This document shows positions 54,000 through 64,000 of a DNA stretch of 64,000 nt, one piece after another; position 1 is the stretch's first letter, and the number at the start of each line of letters is the position of its first letter. Source of the stretch: Cyanophora paradoxa. Taxonomy: Eukaryota; Glaucocystophyceae; Cyanophorales; Cyanophoraceae. Position numbers and translations under genes: made by a program. Under the pieces are notes generated by a model. The model was not told the origin of the DNA and ran no database searches. It worked only from the letters and a program-made list of their open reading frames with translations. The stretch covers positions 62,001 to 126,000 of the forward strand of contig QPMI01000590.1 in NCBI GenBank assembly GCA_004431415.1. The letters are read 5' to 3'.

Positions 54000-56900
54000 T
54001 AAGCTCTAATGTCGGCCCCGGCCGATTGCAACTGGCATCCGGCTCCAATCCGGCCGCTATCGCTGCTTTGGAATCCGCAGTGCTGAATCGCATATCGAGC
54101 TACCAGCCGGCTTGGCGACCGGTGGTTAGAGCCTCGAGCTCAGAACTCGAGCTCAAGGTCACGCACCAGACGCTCGCGAGGGCCAGAGCTGATGCCCTGA
54201 TGCCGAGCTTGAGTGCGAAATTGGGAGATTTACCCCTCACGAGCTTCAAGCTCGGATCAGGGCCGCCAGGCCTCGCAACCGGCCCCTAGGCCTGTCCGAC
54301 GGTCTTCCCGCAGCACTGCGTGCTGCATTCGGGAGCGCCGGTCGGCATCCTGAGGCCTTGATGCTCGAATTCGAGCCGCTACCCGACCAGGCCTGGAGCT
54401 AGAGGCCCGGCCTGCACTTCTGAGGCTCGTCGAGCCTCGGAGAGTGGCGCGTTTCACGCACAGCCGGCCCATGCGGCCCCCGAGCTCGAGGTTCACCTGG
54501 CTACCTAGCCTGGGCCCCATGGTCCTCGAGCTCGAGCCTAGCGCTAGCGCTAGCGCCGGCGGCGATATCAACTGCGGATTCGAGCTCGAGAGGCGAGCTC
54601 CGGCCCGCGGCCCGAACCGTAATCACGCCGTCACGAGCCCCAGGCTCGAAAGGGGCCCGAGTTGCTGAGGCTCTCTGCCTACAGCTGTCGCAAAAAAGCG
54701 CAAGACGCCCCGCAGTCGGGCCTGGCCCAAGATTGAGGGCGCCGCGCGGCGCACCTCTCACTGCGAGCCAGCACCTGGCCTGGCCTGCTCGATGCAAGCT
54801 CTCAACTCCGGGTCCCGAGGCTCTCCGATCCGGACTGGAAGCTGTCAGGCCTAGATCCGGATCCGCCGGGCCGGACCCCGAAGCTCACGCTGCTTTTCGA
54901 GCGAGACGTCGACGCTCTGGGCCCCGGTTGACTAAGCCTTGGAGCAATCGCAAGCCGCCACTGTGCCAGCTCGAACGCCCGGCGGCCCGCCCGGCGCGGC
55001 GCCTCGCGATCGAGCTCGAGCTCGCTTCCGAGCCCTGGATCCGGTTATGGGTCGATTTCGGCCCTCATGATCAGGGCCTGCTGGCACTGCGAACTTCGGA
55101 ATTCGGCTCCCGCCGTTGCCGCTGCGTGCACGCAGACCGAGCTCATGATCAGCCGCGAGCTGAGGGCCGGAAGTCACGTGCATGAGCACGTCCACCACGG
55201 CTCAGAGCTGCCCAGCCTCCAAGGCTCCGCGGCTGCTGAGCCCCAGGCCCGCGATCAGACCTGCGACTGGCAGTGCCAAGCCTCGCCAGGCACAAATTCG
55301 ATGCCGTCACGGCGTTTCGGTCTCGGCCGCCGACACCCGCCGGTCCCGGTCTCGGCCGCCGGGCCCCATCGAATTACGATCGGCAACTCGCCTTCGCGGT
55401 TGCCCTCGCCTTCGCGGTCAGGGATCGCGATCGCCGAGCTGCCGTTCGCATCGCCGAACTGCCGTTCGAGGTGGCCCGGCCCCGGCCCCACGGCCAGAGG
55501 CGCGATTGCGAAAATGTGCACTGCGGCAGCACGCCCAGACCCGGTGTGCTTGTCACAGCACACCGCGGCACGATCCGCAGCGCAGCTGTCACAGTGTGCG
55601 CGATCGGGATACCAATCCTCAAATCGAACCCCATGGCTGATCTCGCGTGCTGCGACGTCGGGATCCTTCGAGTTCCCGCGCGCGCGTCCAATGCCGTGCC
55701 TCACGATCGATATCGGCCTGCGGCCCCCAGGCCTCGGCCCTGTACCTCGCGCCGCTACGAGCCTCCAGAGGCCTGAGAACAGCGTCTCTCGCGCCGCTGC
55801 GAGCAAGGAGCGCTACAAAGCCGGGTCACAGCCCTACGCCGACCCGGGTGACCGATCGCAAAATCGCGGGCCTTGAATTCGAACTTTGAATTCCGAAGTT
55901 CCAACCCGGCCTCGGCCTCCGATCCGTGAACGTGGGATCGCCCTCGGCTCGAGATCGAAGCTGGTCACGTGTACGTACACGCTTACGACAGCGCCGTGCG
56001 CGCGGCACGGCGCCGGCCCGCTGTCGACGTCGACGTCGCGACCGCCTGCCTCGTGACCTCGAACTCGAGCCTTGGAGCCGCTGAGCCCGTTGAGTCTCGC
56101 CCTCTCTCAGAGGCGGAGGCACCCGGCCCGGCCCCAGGCATCATGGCATATTGGCTCTGCCCCCCCACCCGCACCGCGGCGGCTGGTGGGCGCAGATCGT
56201 GATCGCATGGCCATGCGAACGCCTGTAAATATTCAAGCCGATGCGTATACGGCCCTCGCCCCTCGGCCCGAGGCCCCGCAGCCCACGGCCAGCTTGCCGC
56301 TGAGCCCTGGAAGTCCTCTGCAGCTATATAGCTACCCGCAGAAGTAGCTGCGGTCCCTGGCCTCGAATCCAGAGGACGGGCTTAGCCCGCGATCGGCGCT
56401 TGCAATTGCCTGCAAACAGCTGGCGGCTGCGGCCCGGAGGCCCTAGGCCTGCCCTCAGCCTGGCAGGGCCCGAAGCTGACAGCGGCACCCACGCCCCGCG
56501 CCAAAGCGTCCAATGCGCCTGGCGCCCCGATGCGCGGGCGCCTCGCGATCGCCGACATCGTGCCACGTGAACGAGCCTCGGAGCTCGGGCACTGCGCTTC
56601 GAAGTCGTCTCGAGCCGCCTTTGGCCAAGGCGAGCTCGAGCTCACGATCAAAGTTACGCTAGCTCGCTTGGATTTAAACCCAGAGCCCGCTGCACGCGCT
56701 CCAGCCCGCCCGTGGCTGCCGTGCACGTGCCGGGCCATGCGTATAGGGTCCGATGACCCGCGAGAATCCGATAATCGAGATCCGTCAATTCGCAATCGTT
56801 GCCCCGATTCAGGGTGCCGGCCTGCGAATTTGGATCGCAAGGAACGACTATCGCGAGCCTCGCGATCGCGATCGGATTTGGAGCAGCTGCGGTCGCAGGC

Positions 56901-59900
56901 GGCCCTCGGCCCTTTTGAGGTCTGAGGTTGCCCGGGCTCGCAGCTCCGGCTCCCTCCTGCCAGACTATCCCCACCGCCGGGCCGGCACTGCGGAAGCCGT
57001 GCCCGTCCGATATCGATATCGCGAAAATCCGATAATCGGGACCGGACTCAAAGATTCGCCATCGAATATTCCGAGCCTCGGAGTGCCCGGCCAGCCCGTA
57101 TCTGACGGACGGCCCGTCACATTCGAGCCCCGAGCTCGGAGCAGTCGCACTTTCAGGCGACCCTCGGCCCTTACCTGGCACGTCCCCTCGCGGGCCCCTC
57201 GCCCAAGGGCCTCCTCGTCGGCGCCTGCGTCGACCCGCATCGGGATTCCAGCCCCGGCCCACCGGGCCGCACCGGCCTGCCCCGCGAAAACCGGCACGGC
57301 CACGAGCCCAGCGAAATTCGGGGCGAGCCTAGGCCCCGCGAATATCCGCGTCGCGGATCCACGATCACGCTCGATCGCTGGACGTCGCAAAGCTGTGAAT
57401 TAGGGCCTCGCCCCTACGAGAACGCGGATTGTGGCCCCCGGCCCCGACGCGAATCGAAGCTCGCAACGGGCTCGACTCGTCCTCCCGAGTTCCGGTGAAA
57501 CCGAGGCTAATCGCGAGCGTCAAGCTAGCGACTGGAATCGAATGTCGGGCTCCCACGCGTGGGCCAGCGCTACAACGTACAGCGGGCCCCAGAGCCGCTT
57601 GTCGAGCCGCGCACGACTCTTTTCACGTGCAATCGCGTGGCCGCGGACGCGGACACCGATCGCGAGCGCCACAAATATTCAAGCCGCAGCCACCATGGCC
57701 AGCGGGAATAAAGGCTGCAAACGTTAAACAAAACTAAACGGCTAGCCCTACCTTGCATAAACCGCGTGCACGTGCACGTGTGTGTTGCAGGCGCGGGTCT
57801 CAGCCCCGGCCAGGCCCACAGCATATGCATCGATATCGCGACCGGATATCGGATGCAGCCGCTGAGCAGCCGCGCTGAGCGCCGCGAAAAATTCGAAGCC
57901 TGAGCACTTATGCGGTAGCTTTCTCAAAGAGGCTGCGCACACGGCCCCGTGGCCCCGGACCGACTCGCGAAACGACGTCGACTCGCGATCGCGAACGGAC
58001 GATCGGCTGCGCTGAACAGCGCCCGGCTCTCTCTGCCAACGCCGGCACGCCGCTCGGCGAGCGCTGATGAGGCGCTGTAATGGAGCGCCGTGCTACAGAG
58101 CGCCGATCCAGCTATCGAATGTACGGTCGCGATTTGCAGCGGCATACATTCGCGCGAGCACTCCGAGAACGGCGCTGGCAATGCCAGCCCGCCAAGGGCA
58201 GCGCTAGCTCGAAAAGAGCATTGCCGCCGCCCTGAGCCGGGACCTGTGCACCACTTTGCCAAACCCGGCGATGCTGCAGCTGGTGCTGGCTGCAGGCATT
58301 TTTCGCACCGTAGCGCAGCCTTCAGGGCTCGCAGCCCGGCCCGCGAAATTTACACGTGACCGCACGGCGGCAGGCCCAGGCCTCGGCACGGCCGCTCGCC
58401 GCCAAGCCTGCGCACGCGGCCTTCAGCCCCACCCGCCTTGCGGCACGTTCATGCCTCGACCTCCCGCTAAAACGCGGTGGGAGAGAGGATGAGGCAGGGA
58501 AGACTGCATGAGCTGCAGAAATCGTAATTCGCTACCGAGTGAAGCGAACCTGTCGACCGCACTGCGGCACCCAAATTCGAAAGCATCGCAATTCGAATTC
58601 GGAATTCAATGATTCGGGACCGTGGGCGCGGCGCCGGATCCGATGATCCCCAGCCCGTTCTCGATCTGCGCGGCAGCGAGCCCTAGTGGCTGGCCCGTGC
58701 GCAAGCCACGCGTACGGTATCCAATTTTCGGAAAGCCGTTCCCACCTAGCTGGTGGAATCTGCCGGCTTCACACTCCGGAACACCCGCCACGGCCAACGA
58801 GAGACAGCGAGCAAAAGCCGCTGAGCTTCATCGTCTGCTCTCTCAAAAGCCGCCACGGCCCACTGCGAGACAGCGAGCGAGAGCTCTATCGTCAGTTCTC
58901 TCGAGAGCACCGGGGCCCGGCCCCCGGTCCGCTAAGGGAACGCTTGCGATCGTGCATGATATCGTCGGCACGATATTGACGCTCGTATGCACGAGCACGG
59001 CTCCTGCAACCGGCCGCTACCGGTCCCGCCCCTGCAGCTGGGAACCAATCGCGTCGGTTGCACGCCGCGGCGCCCGCCTGCCGATCCCTATGGTGCTGCT
59101 AAAGCTGCCGCGCGTACGGCGGCTGGCGCCCAGCCATCAATACCACGGCATGCGCAGCCGCGCCCTGCACACGCACTTGTGCCCGGCGGCCGCAGTGCAC
59201 GCCCGTGGCCGGCTGCCGCAGTGGCGAGGCCGTCGACGTCACGGCGCACGCCAGCGGACGTGAGGGCGCCCGCGTGCACAATCTTTGCTCCGGACGTTTC
59301 CCGGGCCCTCTAGATCTGTGCATGCGAATCACTTCGCGTCGCCACGAAAATTTTGCAGCACTAGAGTGCGGCAATTTAATTTCGCGCCCACGTGTGCGTG
59401 GCCATGCCCAGCGGCCCGGCCCTTGCACGGCCCTTCGGCCAAGCATATGCATCATCCTCAGCCTCAGACCAGCCTCTGAGCCTGGTTCTGACGCTTACTA
59501 AAGCGGTCACGGCTCTTGCGACTCACCCGAGTCCGACGGTTGATCATGACCTCGATCTCGTGATTCCGCCCCGACGCCACGCGCGGCTCGGAACCGAGAT
59601 GTAGGCTACGCGTCCGCGGCCCGCTCGAGAAGGCCAGACCGTCGGACCGTGCACGCACGGCCGATTTCGTACCTCTCGGCTCGCGAAATTTCGCGAGGGC
59701 CCAGCATGGCGAAAGTCGTCGATTTTCGCTGGCGACCCGCCGGCCGGGCTCTCGTCCCGAGCAGCGGCGCGGATTTTCTCAAATTCTGCCCCGCAACCCG
59801 GACCATCGGACGTTCGCGCATACCAAGTCACGCGGGCCCGGCTGCATGCAGCTGGCGCTCCTGCGAGCGAACGAGTTCGACATAGCTGTCAAATTCGTTC

Positions 59901-62200
59901 CGCGCTGGGCGGTGGCGACCCGGGATCTTATTCCCGGCAGTGGCGCACCCGCTTCATTCACTGAGGCCGCTCCCATAAATCTGGGTGCTGGCGCCCCGGC
60001 GCCTGGCCTACAAACCGCGAAAAGCAGCAACACGGGCCAACAGACACGAACATACACAGCCGAGCGCTATATATGCAAAATCGTGTTTCGGAAGCTCGGC
60101 CCAGGCCTTGAGCTGATCGACGACCGCTCGAGACTCGAAGCTCCGAGGCTCGATGCCCTCGTGCTCGACACGACTGGCGTCCGATCGAATCGCGACATTC
60201 GAACGGCGGGCACTGCAGTGCGATTGACTCGCGATCGGCACAATCGTGGCCGGCCGACGCAATTGCTCAGTTGCCCACAACTCAATTCAAATCGAAGCCA
60301 GCATCCATTCAACCTCGCTCTGGCCCCGCGGCTCACGCTTGCCCCTCGAGCTCGATTGAGCCCGAATCGAAAGCAAAGCGGCCCGGGACGCCATGGAATA
60401 CAACGAAAGAGAGACGGTTACGGTCGTGCATGATCACGCCTCGCCGTGCTTTCTGCCCGCACTCGCGAATTTCTGCACCACGGCCTACTGTCCTGATCCA
60501 ATCACGGATCCCAGCGGCCTCAGCGTGCCAAAATTTCGCGGAAGACGGTGGAGCACCGGGGACGGTGCTTAACCGAAGAGGGAGTGGCATCAGGAGCAGC
60601 TCGCCGTGCTACGGCTTCCGCTCTTCAGCGGAAGAGGAGTACGTGCACATGCACTCGAGCCGAAGGCCGCGCGCCTCTTGGCCCGACGCTGGAGCGCCTC
60701 TCCGATCGGCGCATTCCTGCCACGCCCCGACTTCCCCTCTTCAGTGGAAGAGGAGTCGGAATCAGACTCAAGCGCGCAGTCACGCCTGCTACGCGCGCGC
60801 CGCCCCATGGCCTGCAAATCAGCAGCCTGCCCCATGGCCAGCGCGCGCCGCCGCCCGCAGGCTGATCATGAGCGATCGAACCTAGCCGACCGCCTTGAGG
60901 TCCCCTCACACGGCGGCTTGCCGGGATCCGGGTCTCGCCATTAATATTGGCGAACTACATTCCGCCTCGGAAACCCATCGGTGGCGATGCCACTGGGGCT
61001 GACGGCCCGCAGGCCCTGTTGTTACGTGCACAGCCAGTGACCGTGTCCGGAACGGACTGGCAAGTGCTGTCTCGACAGAGCTTGAGAGCCCAGCTACGGC
61101 CAGTGCACTCGCTTGCACTACTCACCGATGTGGCCTTCTAAGGACCGGAATCGGATCTCAGCGGCCGACTGCATGCCGTGTAGCGGTCTGGCTACGCACA
61201 GAACACGAATTCGAATTCATGATCAAGAGATCTGAATCTCTGAAGGATTCGCCGTTCATCAGCCTCGCCCGATCGCCTGGTATATGGAGAGGCGATCGGA
61301 GACGAGCCCGTAGCGAAGGCTGGCGAATCGGTTGCAATTCCGAGGGTCTCGGCACCGCGAACATGCAGTCTCGCGGGTCGCTGCAGAACCCCTTCCTGCG
61401 ATCACGACCCGCCAAGCTCGCCAGCGAGCCCGGCTAGGGCCGGATCACAGGGAGGCCCGGCCGAAGGAACGACTGATGGGATTCGCGGCCAGCACTCGCA
61501 CGCGCCTTCAATCGATGGCCGCATCTCGCTGGAGCGTTGACACCCGGTCTCATCGCCAGCAGCTTAGCGCTGCGATGTCACGCACGCCGCGAGCGCGAGA
61601 CCCTCCCCGAGGCTCCCCATCTCGTTCCAGGCCATACACAAACGCCAGTGCCAGCGCACACGTACACTGCTCTGCGCTCGCCAAGCGGGCGCCTCCGTCC
61701 CGTGGCCATGCGTGGCTCTACGTGTGCACTGCAGCCCTCACGCCCCAGCGCGTGTTCGGGGCCTGGCGTATGCTTCACGAGCTCCGACCCTGCTCGATTC
61801 CCCTCCAATGTACGTGAGCGACCTTGAACTCGCTTGCCTTCAGCATCGAGTTCGGCGGCTCCGCGTCTTTGGCCTCGTGATCCCGCCGCGGAAGTGCAAC
61901 CGTGCACTCTGCGGTCCTCGTGATCAGAGCCGGGAGCCGTGCAGATCGGACCCTGCACTGCAAGCTGCGCAACCCGACTCGTACGGAAGCGCCAAAGCAG
62001 TCACGGGATCGTTGGAGCATTTACATTCTGCGATGTTGAGCGGCTCGAGGGCTCGTACTTGCATCGTGTGCACTTGGTCACGAGCCCGAGCTCGAGACGC
62101 ACGCGAATGCAAGGTCGCTGCTCATATCGACGTCGACGTCGACTGCATGCTTCATGAATCCACTCTGGCCGCACCGACAGCCGTCTGAGCCTGGAATAAA
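54000..62200. other. Interior of the LTR element without recognisable genes
   Basis: The frames here are short and have no known motifs. The interior is packed with iterated palindromes, for example at 54525-54536, 54540-54556, 55012-55023, 56023-56037, 56632-56643, 57009-57020, 61207-61218 and 62129-62143. A local duplication of a segment with GAGACAGCGAGC lies at 58800-58910. One 64-codon frame at 60947-61141 looks mildly protein-like (LLLRAQPVTVSGTDWQVLSR). Confidence 0.5.
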
Positions 62201-62218
62201 ATATTCCGCTCGACGCAT

Positions 62219-63053
62219 TTGCAAGCCGGCTGTGGATTGGAAGCCGGCAGACGCAAACCCGCCTTTAAGGCGTGCGAACCGGACGGTCAATTGCAACAAG
62301 CTTCAGTAGACCCTTCCCCAACCAAACAACCCGAACCAATCTATACCTTGCCCCGATGCTGCTCGCGGTCGCTGCGCCGTGGGGCAGATTTCTTTGCTCG
62401 CTTTGCCTCAGTCTTGGCTGAGGAGCGGGTCGCTACTGGTCGGGCCACCGTCTTGTCGGGTGAGACGATCAGTAGCGGGCGCCGTTCAGAGCCTTTCGTT
62501 CACTTTTCTGGAGCCTGGGCCCACGAGCTTGAAAAAGAGTGGTTGAGCGTGAGCTTTGCTGGCACATCTGGCCCCGAGAAGCAGGTGTTGTCGGGCGGTC
62601 CGCTCAAGCCGTGCCCTGCTCTTTCGTTGGGCCTGATGGGCGGCCCGGATACCTCCTCGTTGGTTTCTTCCCGAGGCGGTGAAACTTCCCATCCGTGCCA
62701 CTCTCCAGCGGCCCTCGCCGTTTGGAGTGAGTTTGGGCCAGCGTTTACACCTTCCGAGTTTTTATGCTTTTCCCTTTCGAGCTTTCCCGCATGCACGCAT
62801 TTGCCTCACCTGCCATGCCTTGCATACGACCTGGACGGGATCGATCTACAGCTACCTGGCCTTCTACCTGGCCTGCAGCTGTCTGCGTTCCTGTCCCCGG
62901 GCCGTGGCTCAGGTTCCTCGTCTTGGGGCCTGTCGGTACCCTCGAGCGGTGCACCCATCGGCGGTGTTGGGGACGCCCTCTTGCGGTTATGCCGACTGGA
63001 GTCACGGTTTGACTGGCTACGTCGCGCGGACGCGACGTCAGCGGAAGAGGAGT
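62219..63053 (+). pseudogene. Open frame upstream of the 3' LTR, unknown
   Basis: A 302-codon frame (62219-63127) runs into the 3' LTR, so at most the part to 63053 is element-specific. It has a hydrophobic Leu/Cys-rich stretch near 62750-62900 but no domain I recognise. The reverse strand is also open over part of it, which weakens the case for coding. Confidence 0.25.
63043..63052 (+). other. Polypurine tract of the LTR element
   Basis: GGAAGAGGAG lies one base before the TG of the 3' LTR, the expected place for plus-strand priming. Confidence 0.75.
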
Positions 63054-63341
63054 TGTCGCCTGGCTCGATTAATATTCCCAGGCCTTGCGGTGACTTAGTG
63101 ACTAGAGCTAGTTGGTGCCTGACGTAGTCTGAGAGCCCTGGCATAGTCTCTCTTCCTGTAGGCTTACCTCTCGGTAGCCTACGCTGGCCTGCCTCTACCT
63201 GTCTTAGGGGTACAGAGTCAGTAGTCTTCCGGGTACACAGTGAATACACCAGCCTGCATCTACAGCTGCTCCAGCACAGGGAGCCGGCCCCGCGCAGTAC
63301 TGCGCGGTGCCTAATCGGGTGGGAATACCTCCCATCCGACA
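63054..63341 (+). repeat. 3' LTR (288 bp)
   Basis: It is identical to the 5' LTR apart from a 6-bp gain: ATT becomes ATTAATATT at 63068-63076. It ends CCATCCGACA and is followed by the target-site duplication GGCTG at 63342-63346. Confidence 0.92.
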
Positions 63342-63346
63342 GGCTG

Positions 63347-64000
63347 GAATCGTGAGGACGGGGCATAGGGGGGTGCGGGCGTTGGGCCATTGACATTAGG
63401 CCGGGCGGGCCGTTTAGGTGCCGCGGCGCTTGCACTGCGGCAGCTTTAAATTTTACTTGAGCGCTCTCTAGAACTCTGGATATCGCTCGATTTGGAGTTC
63501 TAGAGAGCGCTCAAGAGAGTCGCCCCGTAAGCCTAGGTTAATTTCCCTTGCCCAGACCCCGAGCCCAATTAACTGACGCGCGCGGCAGCAAGTCATGCGC
63601 ATGCAGTGGCCGGCCCTAATAACTTAATAACTTAGTATAAGCGATCACAATGTGATTCAATTGTAATCGAGATTGTAAGTGATCGAGGTGCTGATCATTC
63701 TTCGAAATCATGATCAGTACGGAGACAAACCTAGAGCTACGTATACAACGAAACTCTCTTCCTAGGCCTAGGCTAACTGATCTACCTCTATTGAAATCTT
63801 GCACTTGGGAGCTGATCATGATCATTCACAAATGAAAGCTTTTTAAGCGCCGGCGCGCGCAAGCAGAACCAATCCGGTTCCATGGTTAATTAGAGCGTGC
63901 ATACCGCACGTGCGAAAATCGCTCGGGTCGAGAGCGCAAAGGTCCTTGGGCTGTCTATCTGTCGTCTGATCTCTCTAGACTGGTTACACGTCGATCGCGA
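63347..64000. other. Right flank of the LTR element with a long hairpin
   Basis: A perfect 21-bp inverted repeat lies at 63456-63476 and 63495-63515 with an 18-nt loop. The stretch 63541-63620 is related to the right flank of the YR element at 24728-24780. Iterated palindromes lie at 63761-63772 (CCTAGGCCTAGG) and 63813-63824 (TGATCATGATCA). No gene is visible. Confidence 0.55.

Larger units (their letters stand above)
51059..63341 (+). mobile_element. 12.3-kb LTR retrotransposon without recognisable pol (LARD-like)
   Basis: Two LTRs that begin TG and end CA (51059-51340 and 63054-63341) bound an 11.7-kb interior. The 5-bp sequence GGCTG directly precedes the left LTR (51054-51058) and directly follows the right LTR (63342-63346), a perfect target-site duplication. 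A polypurine tract (GGAAGAGGAG, 63043-63052) lies one base before the 3' LTR. The LTRs are identical except for a 6-bp insertion in the 3' LTR, so the insertion is young. I find no protease, reverse transcriptase, RNase H or integrase motifs in any interior frame and no clear primer-binding site next to the 5' LTR. It therefore resembles a large retrotransposon derivative moved by proteins from another element. Direction is set by the polypurine tract. Confidence 0.88.

Noticed and set aside
51059-63344. The two 285-291-bp repeats as a segmental duplication or CRISPR-like pair
   Set aside because: TG/CA ends, the GGCTG target duplication and the polypurine tract fit an LTR element far better.

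Overview
This window is GC-rich nuclear DNA from a eukaryote, most likely a GC-rich microalga or related protist. The signs are short spliceosomal introns in every conserved gene, a cytosolic ribosomal protein eL27, an ISWI-class chromatin remodeler, an organelle-type FtsH protease, and two kinds of retrotransposon. I cannot name the lineage from sequence alone. Because the DNA is GC-rich and stop-poor, most long open frames are shadows; I rebuilt gene structures by joining conserved protein blocks across introns of about 50-110 nt. Many of these introns begin with GC instead of GT.

Layout. 1-1398: 3' part of a gene with a C2-like domain and a coiled-coil tail. 2419-5334 and 7829-12757 (plus strand) and 25190-28778 (minus strand): three related multi-intron, TPR-like genes of unknown function. 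14922-24727: a tyrosine-recombinase (DIRS order, PAT/Ngaro-like) retrotransposon with split direct repeats A1-body-B1-A2-B2, inserted between the second and third TPR-like genes. 30901-36640: a satellite-like array built on a 149-bp unit arranged as 298-bp dimers, with TATA-containing promoter-like blocks and a 738-bp exact duplication. 39821-40280: eL27. 40686-43739 (minus): FtsH-type AAA protease, divergent from 43847-50956 (plus), one gene that reads as ISWI ATPase, then an RCC1-like propeller, then a PHD finger. 51059-63341: a 12.3-kb LTR retrotransposon with TG...CA ends, a 5-bp target-site duplication and a polypurine tract but no recognisable pol gene.

The most unusual points are: (1) the ISWI-RCC1-PHD fusion; (2) many iterated 6-bp palindromes in non-coding DNA, with paired copies (two LTRs, satellite units, a dispersed repeat) that show the event directly: a triplet N3 becomes N3-rc(N3)-N3, a 6-bp gain; (3) roughly 40% GC-AG introns in the remodeler gene, several of them cutting catalytic motifs; (4) the complete split-repeat YR retrotransposon; (5) the nucleosome-length dimeric satellite carrying repeated core-promoter-like blocks.

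Gene functions: eL27 serves the cytosolic ribosome, FtsH does membrane-protein quality control in an organelle, and the fusion gene should act on chromatin. The TPR-like family looks like a local gene expansion.
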